From Aureispira sp. CCB-E (GTDB lineage: Bacteria > Bacteroidota > Bacteroidia > Chitinophagales > Saprospiraceae), in assembly GCF_031326345.1 (NCBI RefSeq), contig NZ_CP133671.1, positions 7,250,352 to 7,314,351 on the forward strand: DNA of 64,000 nt, written 5' to 3'. Numbering within the stretch: position 1 is the first letter of the stretch; each line of letters starts with the position of its first letter. Under the pieces are notes generated by a model. That model made no database searches, had not been told where the DNA came from, and worked only from the letters and a program-made list of their open reading frames with translations. Below are positions 9,281-18,177 of this stretch, one piece after another. The position numbers and the translations under genes were made by a program.

Positions 9281-9482
9281 AAAACATACTATCTAATCTA
9301 TAAAAACACACATCTTAATTCAAGGTTGAAACTTCATGGTTATTGAAGTTGAATATAGTTTGGAAAAACATCGTTGTTATTCTTAACTACACTTCTTAAT
9401 GCAGCCCTAATTAAAAGTGTGAACATTATGTGATTTTTTTTTTATTTTTTTTTATAAAAAATCTTCAAAACGCCTCTTTTTC

Positions 9483-9505
9483 AAAAAAAAGCCCCCTAGA
9501 GGACT
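9483..9505 (-). terminator. Terminator of the GldM-like lipoprotein gene
   Basis: On the minus strand AGTCC (9505-9501) pairs with GGGCT (9494-9490), followed by eight T. It lies 25 nt after the stop codon at 9531. Confidence 0.65.
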
Positions 9506-9530
9506 CTACTTATTGCCCTCAAAAACAATT

Positions 9531-10271
9531 CTATTTTAGCAGATAGACTATATTTTTAACAGGGTATGGCGAACAGGTTGATTTTATATTTTCAAAAATA
9601 AAAATATCTCCTTGTTGAGCATTTGAAATCATTGCTTGCGTTGTTTCATCAAACATTCCTCGTTTATTTTGATTGGCATGGACAGCCCTCTTACCCTCTT
9701 TATTGATGTGAATCAATGTATAACTTTCCGCATCGCAACGAGCAGGTACCCTCTCATCGTGTTTTAACATGAGTACGTCTTGTTGCTTAAACTCCTCTAC
9801 CGTAAATTCTACTCGTTTGGTATCTACTGGCTTTCGATATTTACCGACATAAGCATCGGGAGCAGGTATCTCTACAACATCAAAAATTTCAGAAACAACA
9901 ATTCCCTTAGAAGTATCTTTGGCAACGACCTCTACAGCGATTCCTGGTATTTTTTCGGTATAACTGTACAAACCTTTGGTCAAATCAGCAGGTATTAACT
10001 CTCCTCCACTTACAGATACATCTAAATGAGCAGTATTCCCTCCTTCAGCATAAACCTTGACGGTACTCGGCATCCCTACATAAAAGATCTTTTTTCTAGT
10101 TCCACCTTCAATATATACAGGAGGGTGAGAAATTACTTGAGGAGGGATAGTGTCCGTAGTTGTTACTGTTGTTATTTCTTTGTCGTCGTTCTTTTGTACT
10201 TTTTTTGTTGTTCCACAACTTGTACCGAGAAAAAGCCCGCCACAGACAAGTAATAAAATTTCTATTTTCAT
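9531..10271 (-). CDS. GldM-like lipoprotein
   Basis: 246 residues. It has a lipoprotein signal with lipobox LGTSC, then a Lys/Asp/Thr-rich linker. The rest resembles the periplasmic domains of GldM/PorM, the T9SS motor-linked protein: a first Ig-like domain with a FYVGMPSTVKVYAEGG start (compare the VLYxGxxNPxxVxaxG pattern of GldM), a central linker PDAYVGKYR (GldM has a PxPxAxVGgk repeat), and a last domain with an FxVxxF pattern ending GDIFIFENIKS...KNIVYLLK, close to the GldM C-terminus. It lacks the transmembrane helix and long first domain of GldM, so it is not the motor subunit; it may be an envelope partner or paralogue. Start ATG 10271 is chosen over GTG two codons upstream. Homology is judged by eye. 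Confidence 0.6.
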   Translation of the reverse strand: MKIEILLLVCGGLFLGTSCGTTKKVQKNDDKEITTVTTTDTIPPQVISHPPVYIEGGTRKKIFYVGMPSTVKVYAEGGNTAHLDVSVSGGELIPADLTKGLYSYTEKIPGIAVEVVAKDTSKGIVVSEIFDVVEIPAPDAYVGKYRKPVDTKRVEFTVEEFKQQDVLMLKHDERVPARCDAESYTLIHINKEGKRAVHANQNKRGMFDETTQAMISNAQQGDIFIFENIKSTCSPYPVKNIVYLLK

Positions 10272-10500
10272 TTGCACTACCTTATTTTATTTTGTTTTTA
10301 ATACTTAACGCCTTATTAACCTTTCCTTAAGAAGAATAACGCCATTCGTTCCTTAAATTTACAAGAGATTGACAAACCACCACTTATAACTCCATTCCTT
10401 CTGTACTTGGATGGTTTAAACCTTTTATCATTTTAACAAAAGTGGTCAAACCAATTACCGCTAATAATTCTGTTCAACCACTTGTAAAAATTATACTAAT

Positions 10501-12168
10501 ATGAAAACTTTTTTTAATCGAAAAGCTTGGATTTATGGATTGAGTTTAACTATGATCACCTCTAGCTCTTCCAACTCTATTTTTGCACAAGATAGCAATA
10601 CTAGTACAGACCACAAAGTTACAACCATTGAGAAAAATTTGAATAAAAATGTTCGAGTTTTTGTAAATAATGCTCCTTCTGAAAGTTATGAAGGGCAGAT
10701 TGCTTACCACTGGGAACCTTCCCAAGAAGAAGAAATAGAAGTAATAGATAACAAGCCGAAGTTAGGTGTTTTGCTAAAAGGAAACGAATCGGGAGTTGTG
10801 GTATTAAAAACATTCCCCAATACTACTGCCGCAGAAATTGGGCTACAAGAAAATGATAAAATTATAAGTATTGATGGAAAAAAGACCGCTAACATTGCGA
10901 ATCTACATGAGATAATTCAAGGTCATCAAGTTGGGGATGCTATTGTAGTCCAATACGAACGAGATGGAGCAACGCATACAGCTGCTTCTATTCTTCGCTC
11001 TACTTCCCAAAATCATTATCTAAATCACCGTCAAAATTACAATTACACCTACTCTTGGAGTTCTAATTCTGATGGGTACTTAAAAGAAAATGCTTGCGAA
11101 AAGTTAGAAAAACTATACGGCAAACCGTTCTTGGGAGTTTACCTTAGTAGCCCTCATACAGATGGAGGCGATGGTGCTAGATTGTCTTCTATTATCAAAG
11201 GAACGGGTGCTGAAGCTGCGGTATTAAAAGCAGAAGATAAAATTACTAAAATGGATCAAACTCCTATTCAGAGCAGCAAAGAAGCCATTCAGTTTATTCA
11301 AAGTAAAAAACCTGGTGACCAAATTCAAATTCAAGTTGTCAGAGACAACAAAACCATGCTAATTGAAGCAACACTCGGCTCTTGGGCAAATAACCCTAGA
11401 ACTGCTGCTAAAATCACTAAATTAGAAGAATATTGCGCAGAAAATCAACAAGAAGAACAAGAAATGCAAGAAAGTGCTTGCGAAAGATTAGCTGAAATGT
11501 ATAGCAAGCCTTTTTTGGGAGTCTATCTTAATCATGCTTCCAATGAAGACGGTAGTGGTGCTCGGCTGTCTTCTATCATCAAAGGAACAGGTGCCGCTGC
11601 TGCGGTATTAAAAGCAGAGGATAAAATTACTAAAATGGATCAAACTCCTATTAGCAGTACTAAAGAAGCTATTCAATTTATTCAAAGTAAAAAACCTGGT
11701 GACCAAATTCAAATTCAAGTTGTCAGAAACAACAAAACCATGCTGATTGAGGCAACACTCGGCTCTTGGGCGAATAACCCTAGAACTGCTGCTAAAATTA
11801 CGAAACTAGAAGAATACTGCGAAACCAATACTTTTATTCAAGAAGAAACACCAATAGAAGCACCCAAAGAAGATTTGCCTCAAAATATGAAAGACTTGGT
11901 TCTTCCAACTTTTGAAACCAAAGCTGTTATGGAGGTATTCCCTAACCCAACTGCCGATATTGTTAACATTCGATTTGAAGGAGAAAAAGCCCCATTAACA
12001 ATTCAGGTGCTTGGCTTAGACGGTCGAACCATGTTTAGTAAAAACATTCAAAATTTTGAAGGAAATTACAATGATCAAATTGACTTATCTAAATATCCTT
12101 CTGGTACTTATCTCATCAACTTGATGCATGGAGAACAACAAATTACCAAACAAGTTATTGTAGAATAA
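10501..12168 (+). CDS. Secreted PDZ-repeat protein with T9SS sorting domain
   Basis: 555 residues. After a signal peptide (about 1-29) come three PDZ domains. The first is at about 83-160 (LGVLLKGNESGVVV, AEIGLQENDKIISIDG). The second and third lie in near-identical repeats at about 198-312 and 324-440, each preceded by an ACE(K/R)L helix and a PFLGVYL strand and followed by a conserved cap NNPRTAAKITKLEEYC. No protease domain is present, so it is a PDZ-only protein, probably a peptide- or protein-binding scaffold. The end (about 477-555) is a type A T9SS sorting domain (VFPNPTADIVNIRF ... LSKYPSGTYLINL), so it should be exported through the outer membrane and attached or released at the surface. 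Confidence 0.85.
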   Translation: MKTFFNRKAWIYGLSLTMITSSSSNSIFAQDSNTSTDHKVTTIEKNLNKNVRVFVNNAPSESYEGQIAYHWEPSQEEEIEVIDNKPKLGVLLKGNESGVVVLKTFPNTTAAEIGLQENDKIISIDGKKTANIANLHEIIQGHQVGDAIVVQYERDGATHTAASILRSTSQNHYLNHRQNYNYTYSWSSNSDGYLKENACEKLEKLYGKPFLGVYLSSPHTDGGDGARLSSIIKGTGAEAAVLKAEDKITKMDQTPIQSSKEAIQFIQSKKPGDQIQIQVVRDNKTMLIEATLGSWANNPRTAAKITKLEEYCAENQQEEQEMQESACERLAEMYSKPFLGVYLNHASNEDGSGARLSSIIKGTGAAAAVLKAEDKITKMDQTPISSTKEAIQFIQSKKPGDQIQIQVVRNNKTMLIEATLGSWANNPRTAAKITKLEEYCETNTFIQEETPIEAPKEDLPQNMKDLVLPTFETKAVMEVFPNPTADIVNIRFEGEKAPLTIQVLGLDGRTMFSKNIQNFEGNYNDQIDLSKYPSGTYLINLMHGEQQITKQVIVE

Positions 12169-12217
12169 GTAGTTGTATTGGGATTCTCTTGGCAACAAGT
12201 TCTCCTTAAATCATAGA

Positions 12218-12249
12218 TGCCGAAAAAGCTTCGTTTTTTCGGCATTTTT
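12218..12249 (+). terminator. Strong terminator after the PDZ protein
   Basis: ATGCCGAAAAA (from 12217) pairs with TTTTTTCGGCAT (12234-12245) around GCTTCG, followed by a run of T. Confidence 0.88.
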
Positions 12250-12421
12250 ATTGATGCCTTTTCTAGCAATTTCCGTTCTACTAAAGAGAACAAAAAGAAA
12301 GATAAAACGTTGAGGTAATTACTTTGTTTCAGCCCTTTCTTGTTAATCTACCATTCATGCTACGTAATTTTAGTACGTATTAAGTTTGGTAAAAAAAATT
12401 GAGTACCTTAGATTTTAATAT

Positions 12422-12518
12422 TTAGCTGCACTACTACTATGTGGTGATGGATTAGTTCGCTAGGCTCATGACCTTGGGCTTTTGTGCTACTAGCACAAGC
12501 CTACTCGGCAAGCTTCGT
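12422..12518 (+). repeat. Dispersed intergenic repeat, copy A
   Basis: It starts with the shared arm TAGCTGCACTACTACTATG (compare 35480 and 59152) and then carries, in reverse complement, the right-hand module of the copy at 59147-59386 (CTCATGACCTTGGGCTTTTG ... CCTACTCGGCAAGCTT). It is therefore a shortened and internally inverted member of the family. It lies between a terminator and a glycosyltransferase gene. The rest of 12250-12571 has no gene or other structure that I can see. Confidence 0.7.
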
Positions 12519-12571
12519 TTTTTTCTTTTATCAACAACCAATTGTCCGCTAAAAATAGGATAAAACTTATT

Positions 12572-13996
12572 ATGTTGAACAAACGTCTCCAATCTTTAAG
12601 CATTATGAAATTGTCTAACTTAGTGATGATTTTTGCTTGGTGGGTAGTTCCTTTATGGATGTATGGCGTATTTGACGATGGGATGTTTTATTCTGCTATT
12701 TCCCGCAACCTTGTATTTGATGCTCAAGCAACAATTTGGGATTTAAAAGTTTCCAATACATTAGATAATAGTTTTAATGGCCACCCTCCTATGGCTTTCT
12801 GGATTCAAAGCTTGTTCTTTTGGGTACTCGGAGACGTCTATTGGCTAGAGCGTACGTTTTCTCTGCTCATGGCTTGTTTGACCATTTTTCTGATACACCA
12901 ATGTTGGCAATTATTTTACAAATCGGGCAGTAGTTTAGCTATTTTTTTTTGGACGTGTATTCCTATCATTGGATGGAGTTACGGTAACAATATGCTTGAA
13001 AATACTTTAACTTTATTCACGACTACAGCCATTTGGATTCATCTGAAAAATATATCGACTGATAAACATTGGATTGGTTCTGTTTTCCTTTCCAGTTTAT
13101 TGATATTTGGAGGCACTTTAGTCAAAGGTCCTGTTGCCTTGTATCCCTTGGCTACCTATATTATTTATGCCTTGCTGTATCAACGAAATTTACTAGGCAA
13201 AGCAATCTTAGCTACTACTGCTACAGGGATTTTTATGGCTCTTTATTATTGGTTGCTTTTTATAACCAGCCCTAGAGCGCTAACGTTCTTCGAAGTCTAT
13301 TTAGAACTTCAGTTAAAAGGGTCTTTATCGGGCATGGATAGCTTAGCAGAACACCGTTTTTTTCTCCTTCAAGCAATTATAGAAGAATCCCTTATTGTTG
13401 TTAGTTTATTAGTTGGTATGCACCTACTCACTAAGATTTTCGCCATTCCTGTTCAAGAAAAAATCAATTGGCGGTTGTTTTTTTTATGGTTTCTTATTGC
13501 TTGTTCGGCTTCTTTGCCTATGCTCATTAGCCCTAAACAACTACGTTTTTATATTGTGCCTTCTATGCTTTTTTACTGTCTGAGTATGGCAACTTTTATT
13601 TTTCCTACCTTTAAAGCTTTGATGCACTATTTTTTGAAATTTGAATCCCTCAATAAGTTGTTAAAAATAGGCCTTATGCTAGGGTTAGTACTGTGTGTTG
13701 GTCTAAGTATCAGAAATATGGGAAAATATGCTCGAAGTTATGATGTCTTGCCCGATAGTATGGCAATTGGTCAGATAATCCCACCTAATACAATTGTACA
13801 TATTCCTCCTTCTTTATACAAAATTTGGAATTTGCATGCTTATATGTATCGCTATTTTTATATTGATTTATCCACTGTATTTACCCATCAAGATTACCTA
13901 ATTCTTCCCAAAAGAAAAATATTAAATACAACAGAATACGAAGAAATTGATTTAAATCTAACGTCATTTAGACTATACAAACGAGTGGTTCAATAA
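12572..13996 (+). CDS. GT39/ArnT-like membrane glycosyltransferase
   Basis: 474 residues with about ten to eleven hydrophobic helices. The GT-C hallmarks are FDDGMFYSAISRNL with the acidic pair after the first helix, NGHPPMAFWIQSLFF (the HPP motif of ArnT/PMT-like enzymes), LERTFSLL and LVKGPVALYPL (the KGP motif). By family it transfers a sugar from a polyprenyl-phosphate donor to an envelope acceptor at the periplasmic face of the inner membrane. The acceptor is unknown. An in-frame TTG at 12542 is less likely than ATG 12572 or ATG 12605. There are no adjacent lipid A genes, so the assignment stays at family level. Confidence 0.82.
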   Translation: MLNKRLQSLSIMKLSNLVMIFAWWVVPLWMYGVFDDGMFYSAISRNLVFDAQATIWDLKVSNTLDNSFNGHPPMAFWIQSLFFWVLGDVYWLERTFSLLMACLTIFLIHQCWQLFYKSGSSLAIFFWTCIPIIGWSYGNNMLENTLTLFTTTAIWIHLKNISTDKHWIGSVFLSSLLIFGGTLVKGPVALYPLATYIIYALLYQRNLLGKAILATTATGIFMALYYWLLFITSPRALTFFEVYLELQLKGSLSGMDSLAEHRFFLLQAIIEESLIVVSLLVGMHLLTKIFAIPVQEKINWRLFFLWFLIACSASLPMLISPKQLRFYIVPSMLFYCLSMATFIFPTFKALMHYFLKFESLNKLLKIGLMLGLVLCVGLSIRNMGKYARSYDVLPDSMAIGQIIPPNTIVHIPPSLYKIWNLHAYMYRYFYIDLSTVFTHQDYLILPKRKILNTTEYEEIDLNLTSFRLYKRVVQ

Positions 13997-14019
13997 GCTC
14001 ATTTCAGCCCTACACCACA

Positions 14020-15030
14020 CTAGGCACGAATAGAAGATATGTGCACAATTTTTTTACTAACCCGATTGGTTCCATTGGTAACGGTCACATAATAGACCCC
14101 TGAAGGTAAACCAGGCATATTAAAATAATACTTTTTAGATTGAGTAGCATGGGTTGGTATTTCATAAATCAATTTACCCGTGCTATCGTACAACTGCATT
14201 TGTACATCTTGCTCCTCTGATAAATCAACATCAATTGTTATTTTCTCTTTTAAAGGATTTGGATAAATACCTATTGCATCTTCAAAATTCCGTTTTCGCT
14301 CAAAATCTCCATCAACTTCAATGACCAGAGATTGGACACAAACCATCTGCATATTCGCTCGGCTACTAGTACTTCCTGTAAAACCAAAATAGACACTTTG
14401 AGTACCACCAAAAATCTCATTGATCAAGTCTTTTTTGTACGTGATTCGAACTTCTCCGTCAAAATAAATACAAAGTTCCTGTTTGGATGGAAACCACGTA
14501 ATCTGAACATCATGGTATTCACAATCTCGCACATCTTTGCCATATTCTTTTGCTCGAATAGGTGCAGTCAATGGTTTTCCTAAATTACCATCTTTTACCA
14601 ACGCTAAGTGAGGTTGGTACAAATCTTTGTGGTTTCTATTAAAGCGGGTATCAATTTCCAAAGCCAAAGAAGGAGCGATCCCTTCACAGTTGCTTGATTT
14701 TCCGAACCCCATTACCGAACCATTGCATCCTAGCGCATCATAGCTGTTAGAATCCGTATGCATAACAAAAGCGATCCCTTCTCCAGCATATTTCGAACAG
14801 CCCAAATTAATGGCAAAACGCAAATTAATGGCATTCGTTAAATCAATAGGAAATTCGCACCAAAGGCTACCAACGTCATTAGATGATTCGTGAGATGTTA
14901 AACGATAACAATTCTCCGACATGACTATGGTAGATCCATTTAGTGTAAACGAAGGTTGTGCTATAAGTATCGTAATCTGACTGGACAAAATAAGACATAT
15001 TGTTATCAGATACTTGGACTTAGTTTTCAT
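14020..15030 (-). CDS. Secreted L-type lectin domain protein with T9SS sorting domain
   Basis: 336 residues. It has a signal peptide (1-24), then a legume-lectin-like jelly roll (about 26-240) with GEGIAFVMHTD, ALEIDTRFN and YHDVQITW, which matches the bacterial L-type lectin pattern (GdGiaFvl, evDTyxN, H.v.i.w). The acidic/Asn residues in EIDTRFN are those expected to bind metal. The C-terminal 80 residues form a T9SS type A sorting domain (IYPNPLKEKITIDV ... LPSGVYYVTV). It is probably a surface or released glycan-binding protein. It faces the ArnT-like gene tail to tail with 23 nt between and no clear terminator. Confidence 0.82.
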   Translation of the reverse strand: MKTKSKYLITICLILSSQITILIAQPSFTLNGSTIVMSENCYRLTSHESSNDVGSLWCEFPIDLTNAINLRFAINLGCSKYAGEGIAFVMHTDSNSYDALGCNGSVMGFGKSSNCEGIAPSLALEIDTRFNRNHKDLYQPHLALVKDGNLGKPLTAPIRAKEYGKDVRDCEYHDVQITWFPSKQELCIYFDGEVRITYKKDLINEIFGGTQSVYFGFTGSTSSRANMQMVCVQSLVIEVDGDFERKRNFEDAIGIYPNPLKEKITIDVDLSEEQDVQMQLYDSTGKLIYEIPTHATQSKKYYFNMPGLPSGVYYVTVTNGTNRVSKKIVHISSIRA

Positions 15031-15599
15031 TTACAGAAAAGTATACTAATTATTTTTGCAAGATGTATTTTCTTCATTAATACTTCGTAGATCTTTTAGC
15101 TTTCACAAGACACCTTACCCAAAAGATGATTATCAAAACTTTAAAAATCAAAATAATAAAACCAAATTTTATTAATAATCAACTGCGCAGCACACACCTA
15201 GTCAACTAACGCGCTTTGCTTAGTTTGCTACGCTGCTACTGCGTGTTTTCTACGAAGCGATATCTTCATTAGATCGCTAAATATTGCTTATGGCACCACA
15301 GGAACGCTCTATTTTTTGTTCGTGAATGCACATTGTATAAGCATTGAGTGAGTTTTGTTTGTTTTGTTGACAGCAAAACAACCCTAAACTCAATTCTATT
15401 GCGCTTTGTTTGGCATTGATTTGTGTAAAATCTTGCTATCGAGTTTGTATGGATTGATTACATTAATTATTTTCCATTTAACAACAAATGATAACAAATC
15501 ATAGTTTTTGCACAAAACAAGTTTTGGTCCATAGTCCTTTGACTACAGGATAGAGGGGCACATTTAACAAATATAATCTTTTTTCAACAGTTTCAATAC
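15031..15599 (+). other. Long intergenic region with repeat remnant
   Basis: No gene is seen on either strand in this 569-nt stretch, which lies 3' of queD and 5' of the lectin gene. It contains a degenerate member of the dispersed intergenic repeat (15186-15246) and otherwise low-complexity AT-rich DNA. Confidence 0.55.
15186..15246 (+). repeat. Dispersed intergenic repeat, degenerate copy B
   Basis: TAGTTTGCTACGC (the reverse complement of the right end of the copy at 59147-59386) runs directly into GCTGCTACTGCGTG, which resembles the common left arm. It looks like a collapsed copy in which both ends have been joined. Confidence 0.5.
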
Positions 15600-16010
15600 C
15601 TATTTACCTTCATACTCCACATAATTCCGTGGCGTTTCGTACAAACGAACCATCAAATCGTATTTTTCATCCAGTTCGTTTCTTAAAATTTGCCAAATTA
15701 CAAACGCAATATTTTCTGCAGTAGGGTTTAAATTTTTGAATTCTTCTACTTGTAAATTTAGGTTTTTATGATCCAGTTTGTCCTCTACATGCTCCTTAAT
15801 TATATCCGACAACAGCTTCAAGTCGATCAAATAACCCGTTTCAGGATCTACTTCTCCACTTACTTTGACCTCTAATTCATAATTATGCCCATGGTAATAA
15901 CTATTATTACACAATCCAAAAATAGCTTCATTCTTTTCTTCTGACCAATTAGGATTGTGCAACCGATGAGCGGCATTAAAATGTGCTTTTCGAAATACTG
16001 AAATATACAT
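15600..16010 (-). CDS. queD: 6-carboxy-tetrahydropterin synthase family (QueD/PTPS)
   Basis: 136 residues, the normal length of the family. It should convert dihydroneopterin triphosphate to 6-carboxy-5,6,7,8-tetrahydropterin, the second step to 7-deazaguanine (queuosine). Zinc ligands are visible as His15 (FNAAHR), His40 and His42 (YYHGHNY), and the catalytic Cys is Cys34 in FGLCNN. The late motif NPTAENIAFVIW (Thr/Glu for substrate binding) is typical. Other queuosine genes are not adjacent, so a pyruvoyl-tetrahydropterin synthase role cannot be strictly excluded. Confidence 0.88.
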   Translation of the reverse strand: MYISVFRKAHFNAAHRLHNPNWSEEKNEAIFGLCNNSYYHGHNYELEVKVSGEVDPETGYLIDLKLLSDIIKEHVEDKLDHKNLNLQVEEFKNLNPTAENIAFVIWQILRNELDEKYDLMVRLYETPRNYVEYEGK

Positions 16011-16376
16011 ATCTTTTCAAAAAAAATTTATTTTGGTTCTTTATTAATTCGTAAACTATTCGTTTTTAGCCACTTCCTATTCTAAAATCTTAAACATTAC
16101 CAAAACGAGTAGCATCCTAACCATCAATCAAAACCATATTTAACTAATAATCCATACAAAACAAGATTGTTTTTCATTTCCTTTGACAAAAAAAACAAAA
16201 AATTCATGAACTATTAATAACTAAAACGCTAGAAATATGTTGTTAAATAAGTAAATATATTATCAACAAGAACGCAAGTAATATCCAAATTAACTAATAA
16301 TTGACGGACTATTAAACTTACAAACTACCGAGTAGTCGTGTCGCTAACTATTACTTAATAATATCTAAATAAAATT
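16011..16376 (+). other. Divergent promoter region, AT-rich
   Basis: A 366-nt stretch between the divergent queD and glutathione peroxidase genes. I see no gene. It must hold both promoters, but no clean TTG-N19/20-TAnnTTTG pair was found. Confidence 0.4.
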
Positions 16377-16868
16377 ATGAACACACCTCAAAGCATCCAT
16401 AAATTGACCCTTAAAGGTTTAAAAGGCAATGAAATTAACTTTTCTGACTATGCTGGAAAAAAAATCTTGCTCGTAAATGTAGCTTCAGAATGTGGTTTGA
16501 CACCACAATATGCACAATTAGAAGAAATGTATCGAGAGTTTTCTGATAAATTTGTCATTGTTGGTTGTCCTGCCAACAACTTTGGTGGACAAGAACCAGG
16601 CTCTAATGAAGACATTGAAAAATTTTGTAGATTTACTTATCATATTAGTTTTCCAATGACAACAAAAATTTCTGTAAAGGGAGACGATAAGCATTATTTG
16701 TACTCCTTTGTAACAGAAAAAGCACAAAACGGTGTTCAAGATTCTGAAGTAAGCTGGAATTTTCAAAAATATGTTTTTGATGAACAAGGTTTTTTGACCC
16801 ATGTTTTCGATCCTCAAACAGAACCTGCTTCTGATGAGGTACTATCGGCTTTAGGTGTTTCGGCATAA
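16377..16868 (+). CDS. Glutathione peroxidase family (thiol peroxidase)
   Basis: 163 residues. It reduces peroxides using a peroxidatic cysteine. Motifs are VNVASECGLTPQY (Cys39 in place of selenocysteine), the GCPANNFGGQEPGS block with the family Gln/Asn, and VSWNFQKYVFDEQG with the catalytic Trp/Asn. Bacterial Cys-type members usually use thioredoxin rather than glutathione. There is no signal peptide, so it is cytosolic. The CDS is followed by the unusual paired-hairpin region before holB. Confidence 0.92.
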   Translation: MNTPQSIHKLTLKGLKGNEINFSDYAGKKILLVNVASECGLTPQYAQLEEMYREFSDKFVIVGCPANNFGGQEPGSNEDIEKFCRFTYHISFPMTTKISVKGDDKHYLYSFVTEKAQNGVQDSEVSWNFQKYVFDEQGFLTHVFDPQTEPASDEVLSALGVSA

Positions 16869-16917
16869 GCTAGTTTGAATGTCTCCTCAAAATTTATTTC
16901 TTTTCAATCCAAATAAA

Positions 16918-16976
16918 TTTGGTACTTTGATAAATTGTGTGGAAGTTTAAAGTACCAAAACATAATTTATCAAAGT
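16918..16976 (+). promoter_or_regulatory. Two mutually exclusive hairpins before holB
   Basis: Hairpin 1 is TTTGGTACTTT (16918-16928) with AAAGTACCAAA (16949-16959), 11 perfect pairs. Hairpin 2 is ACTTTGATAAATT (16924-16936) with AATTTATCAAAGT (16964-16976), 13 perfect pairs. They share 16924-16928, so both cannot form fully at once. Hairpin 2 ends 16 nt before the holB start codon. No T-run follows either stem. This is the geometry of a switching leader, but the function is inference. Confidence 0.5.
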
Positions 16977-16992
16977 TGACCAATCAATTAGT

Positions 16993-18150
16993 ATGCTATT
17001 TAAGGAAGTATTTGGGCATGAAAAAATAAAGCAGCACCTTGTCGAGAGTTATCGTGCAGAACGAACAGCACACGCTCAAATTTTCTTAGGTAAAGAAGGA
17101 AATGGAGCACTGGCATTAGCTTTAGCTTATGCTCAGTTTTTGCTGTGTGAACAACCCGCCGACCAAGATGCATGTGGCACTTGTGGTGCTTGCCGCAAAA
17201 CCAATAAATACGTCCACCCTGATTTACACTTTTCTTATCCAACCGTTGGTTCAAAGGCAATTAGTACCAATTTTATAAAAGAATGGCGTGCTGCTATCAC
17301 CGAAAATCCTTATCTCAATGCCAATCAATGGCTTGAATACTTAGGAGCAGAAAATAAACAAGGAAACATTACCAAAGATGAATGTGTTTCTATCGTCCAA
17401 CGCCTAAGTTACAAAGCACTAGAAGGGCGCTTCAAAATTATGATTTTATGGCTTCCTGAATACTTAGGTAAAGAAGGAAATCGCTTGCTAAAACTCATCG
17501 AAGAGCCTCGTCCCAATACTGTATTTTTATTGATTTCTGAAGAAGAAGGTAAAATATTGAATACCATTTTATCTCGTTGTCAACTAGTGAATATTCCTCG
17601 ATTAGAAGACGAGCAAATTGCCAAAGCGCTGGAACAAAACAAAAATTTAAGTGCTCAAAAAGCACAGACAATCGCATATTTGGTTGAAGGCAACTACAAC
17701 AAAGCTTGCGCTTTGGTAGAAGATATGGATGATAACAATGCAACCCTATTTGTCGATTGGCTACGGGTTTGTTACCAAGGCAAACCACAAGAGATGGTAC
17801 AATGGGTGGAAGGTATTGTGAGTGGCAAACATCCTCAAAAAGACTTTTTCACTAAAATGGGGCGCAAGGATCAGGTCGTTTTTTTGCAATATGCACTTTA
17901 CTTTCTAAAAGAATTCTTGAGCTTACAACTAGGAGGTGGTCAATTAAAAGTACGCCTTCAAAAGGCAGAACTGACAACAGCTCAAAATATGCTAAAAGTA
18001 ATTGGAGTGGATCAACTTCAAGAACTGATTACGCTTTTTGATGAAACAGCGTTCCATGTAGAACGCAATGGCAATCCTAGAATTTTATTCCTAGATGTTT
18101 CTATCAAAATTCATCATATATTGAGACGTCCTAAGTTGGTTGTGCAGTAA
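16993..18150 (+). CDS. holB: DNA polymerase III delta-prime subunit
   Basis: 385 residues, a clamp-loader subunit that opens the beta clamp for loading on DNA. The N-terminal AAA+ domain has the degenerate nucleotide loop GKEGNGALALA (33-43), a zinc module with Cys52, Cys61, Cys64 and Cys67 (CGTCGAC) and the sensor-like region EGRFKIMILWLPEYLGKEGNRLLKLIEEP typical of DnaX/HolB proteins (here spanning several motifs), then SRCQ. The Lys of the P-loop is absent (GNGA), as expected for delta-prime rather than gamma/tau. The C-terminal part is the helical collar domain. The start codon lies just after a pair of competing hairpins. Confidence 0.9.
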   Translation: MLFKEVFGHEKIKQHLVESYRAERTAHAQIFLGKEGNGALALALAYAQFLLCEQPADQDACGTCGACRKTNKYVHPDLHFSYPTVGSKAISTNFIKEWRAAITENPYLNANQWLEYLGAENKQGNITKDECVSIVQRLSYKALEGRFKIMILWLPEYLGKEGNRLLKLIEEPRPNTVFLLISEEEGKILNTILSRCQLVNIPRLEDEQIAKALEQNKNLSAQKAQTIAYLVEGNYNKACALVEDMDDNNATLFVDWLRVCYQGKPQEMVQWVEGIVSGKHPQKDFFTKMGRKDQVVFLQYALYFLKEFLSLQLGGGQLKVRLQKAELTTAQNMLKVIGVDQLQELITLFDETAFHVERNGNPRILFLDVSIKIHHILRRPKLVVQ

Positions 18151-18177
18151 TCTGATGATAAATTGCTTTATTCAAAT

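Larger units (their letters stand above)
9230..9530 (+). other. Intergenic region with two minus-strand terminators
   Basis: No gene is seen between these converging genes. It holds two terminator hairpins (annotated separately), a small hairpin AACTTCA/TGAAGTT at 9330-9350, and a long T-rich stretch at 9431-9455. Confidence 0.6.
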
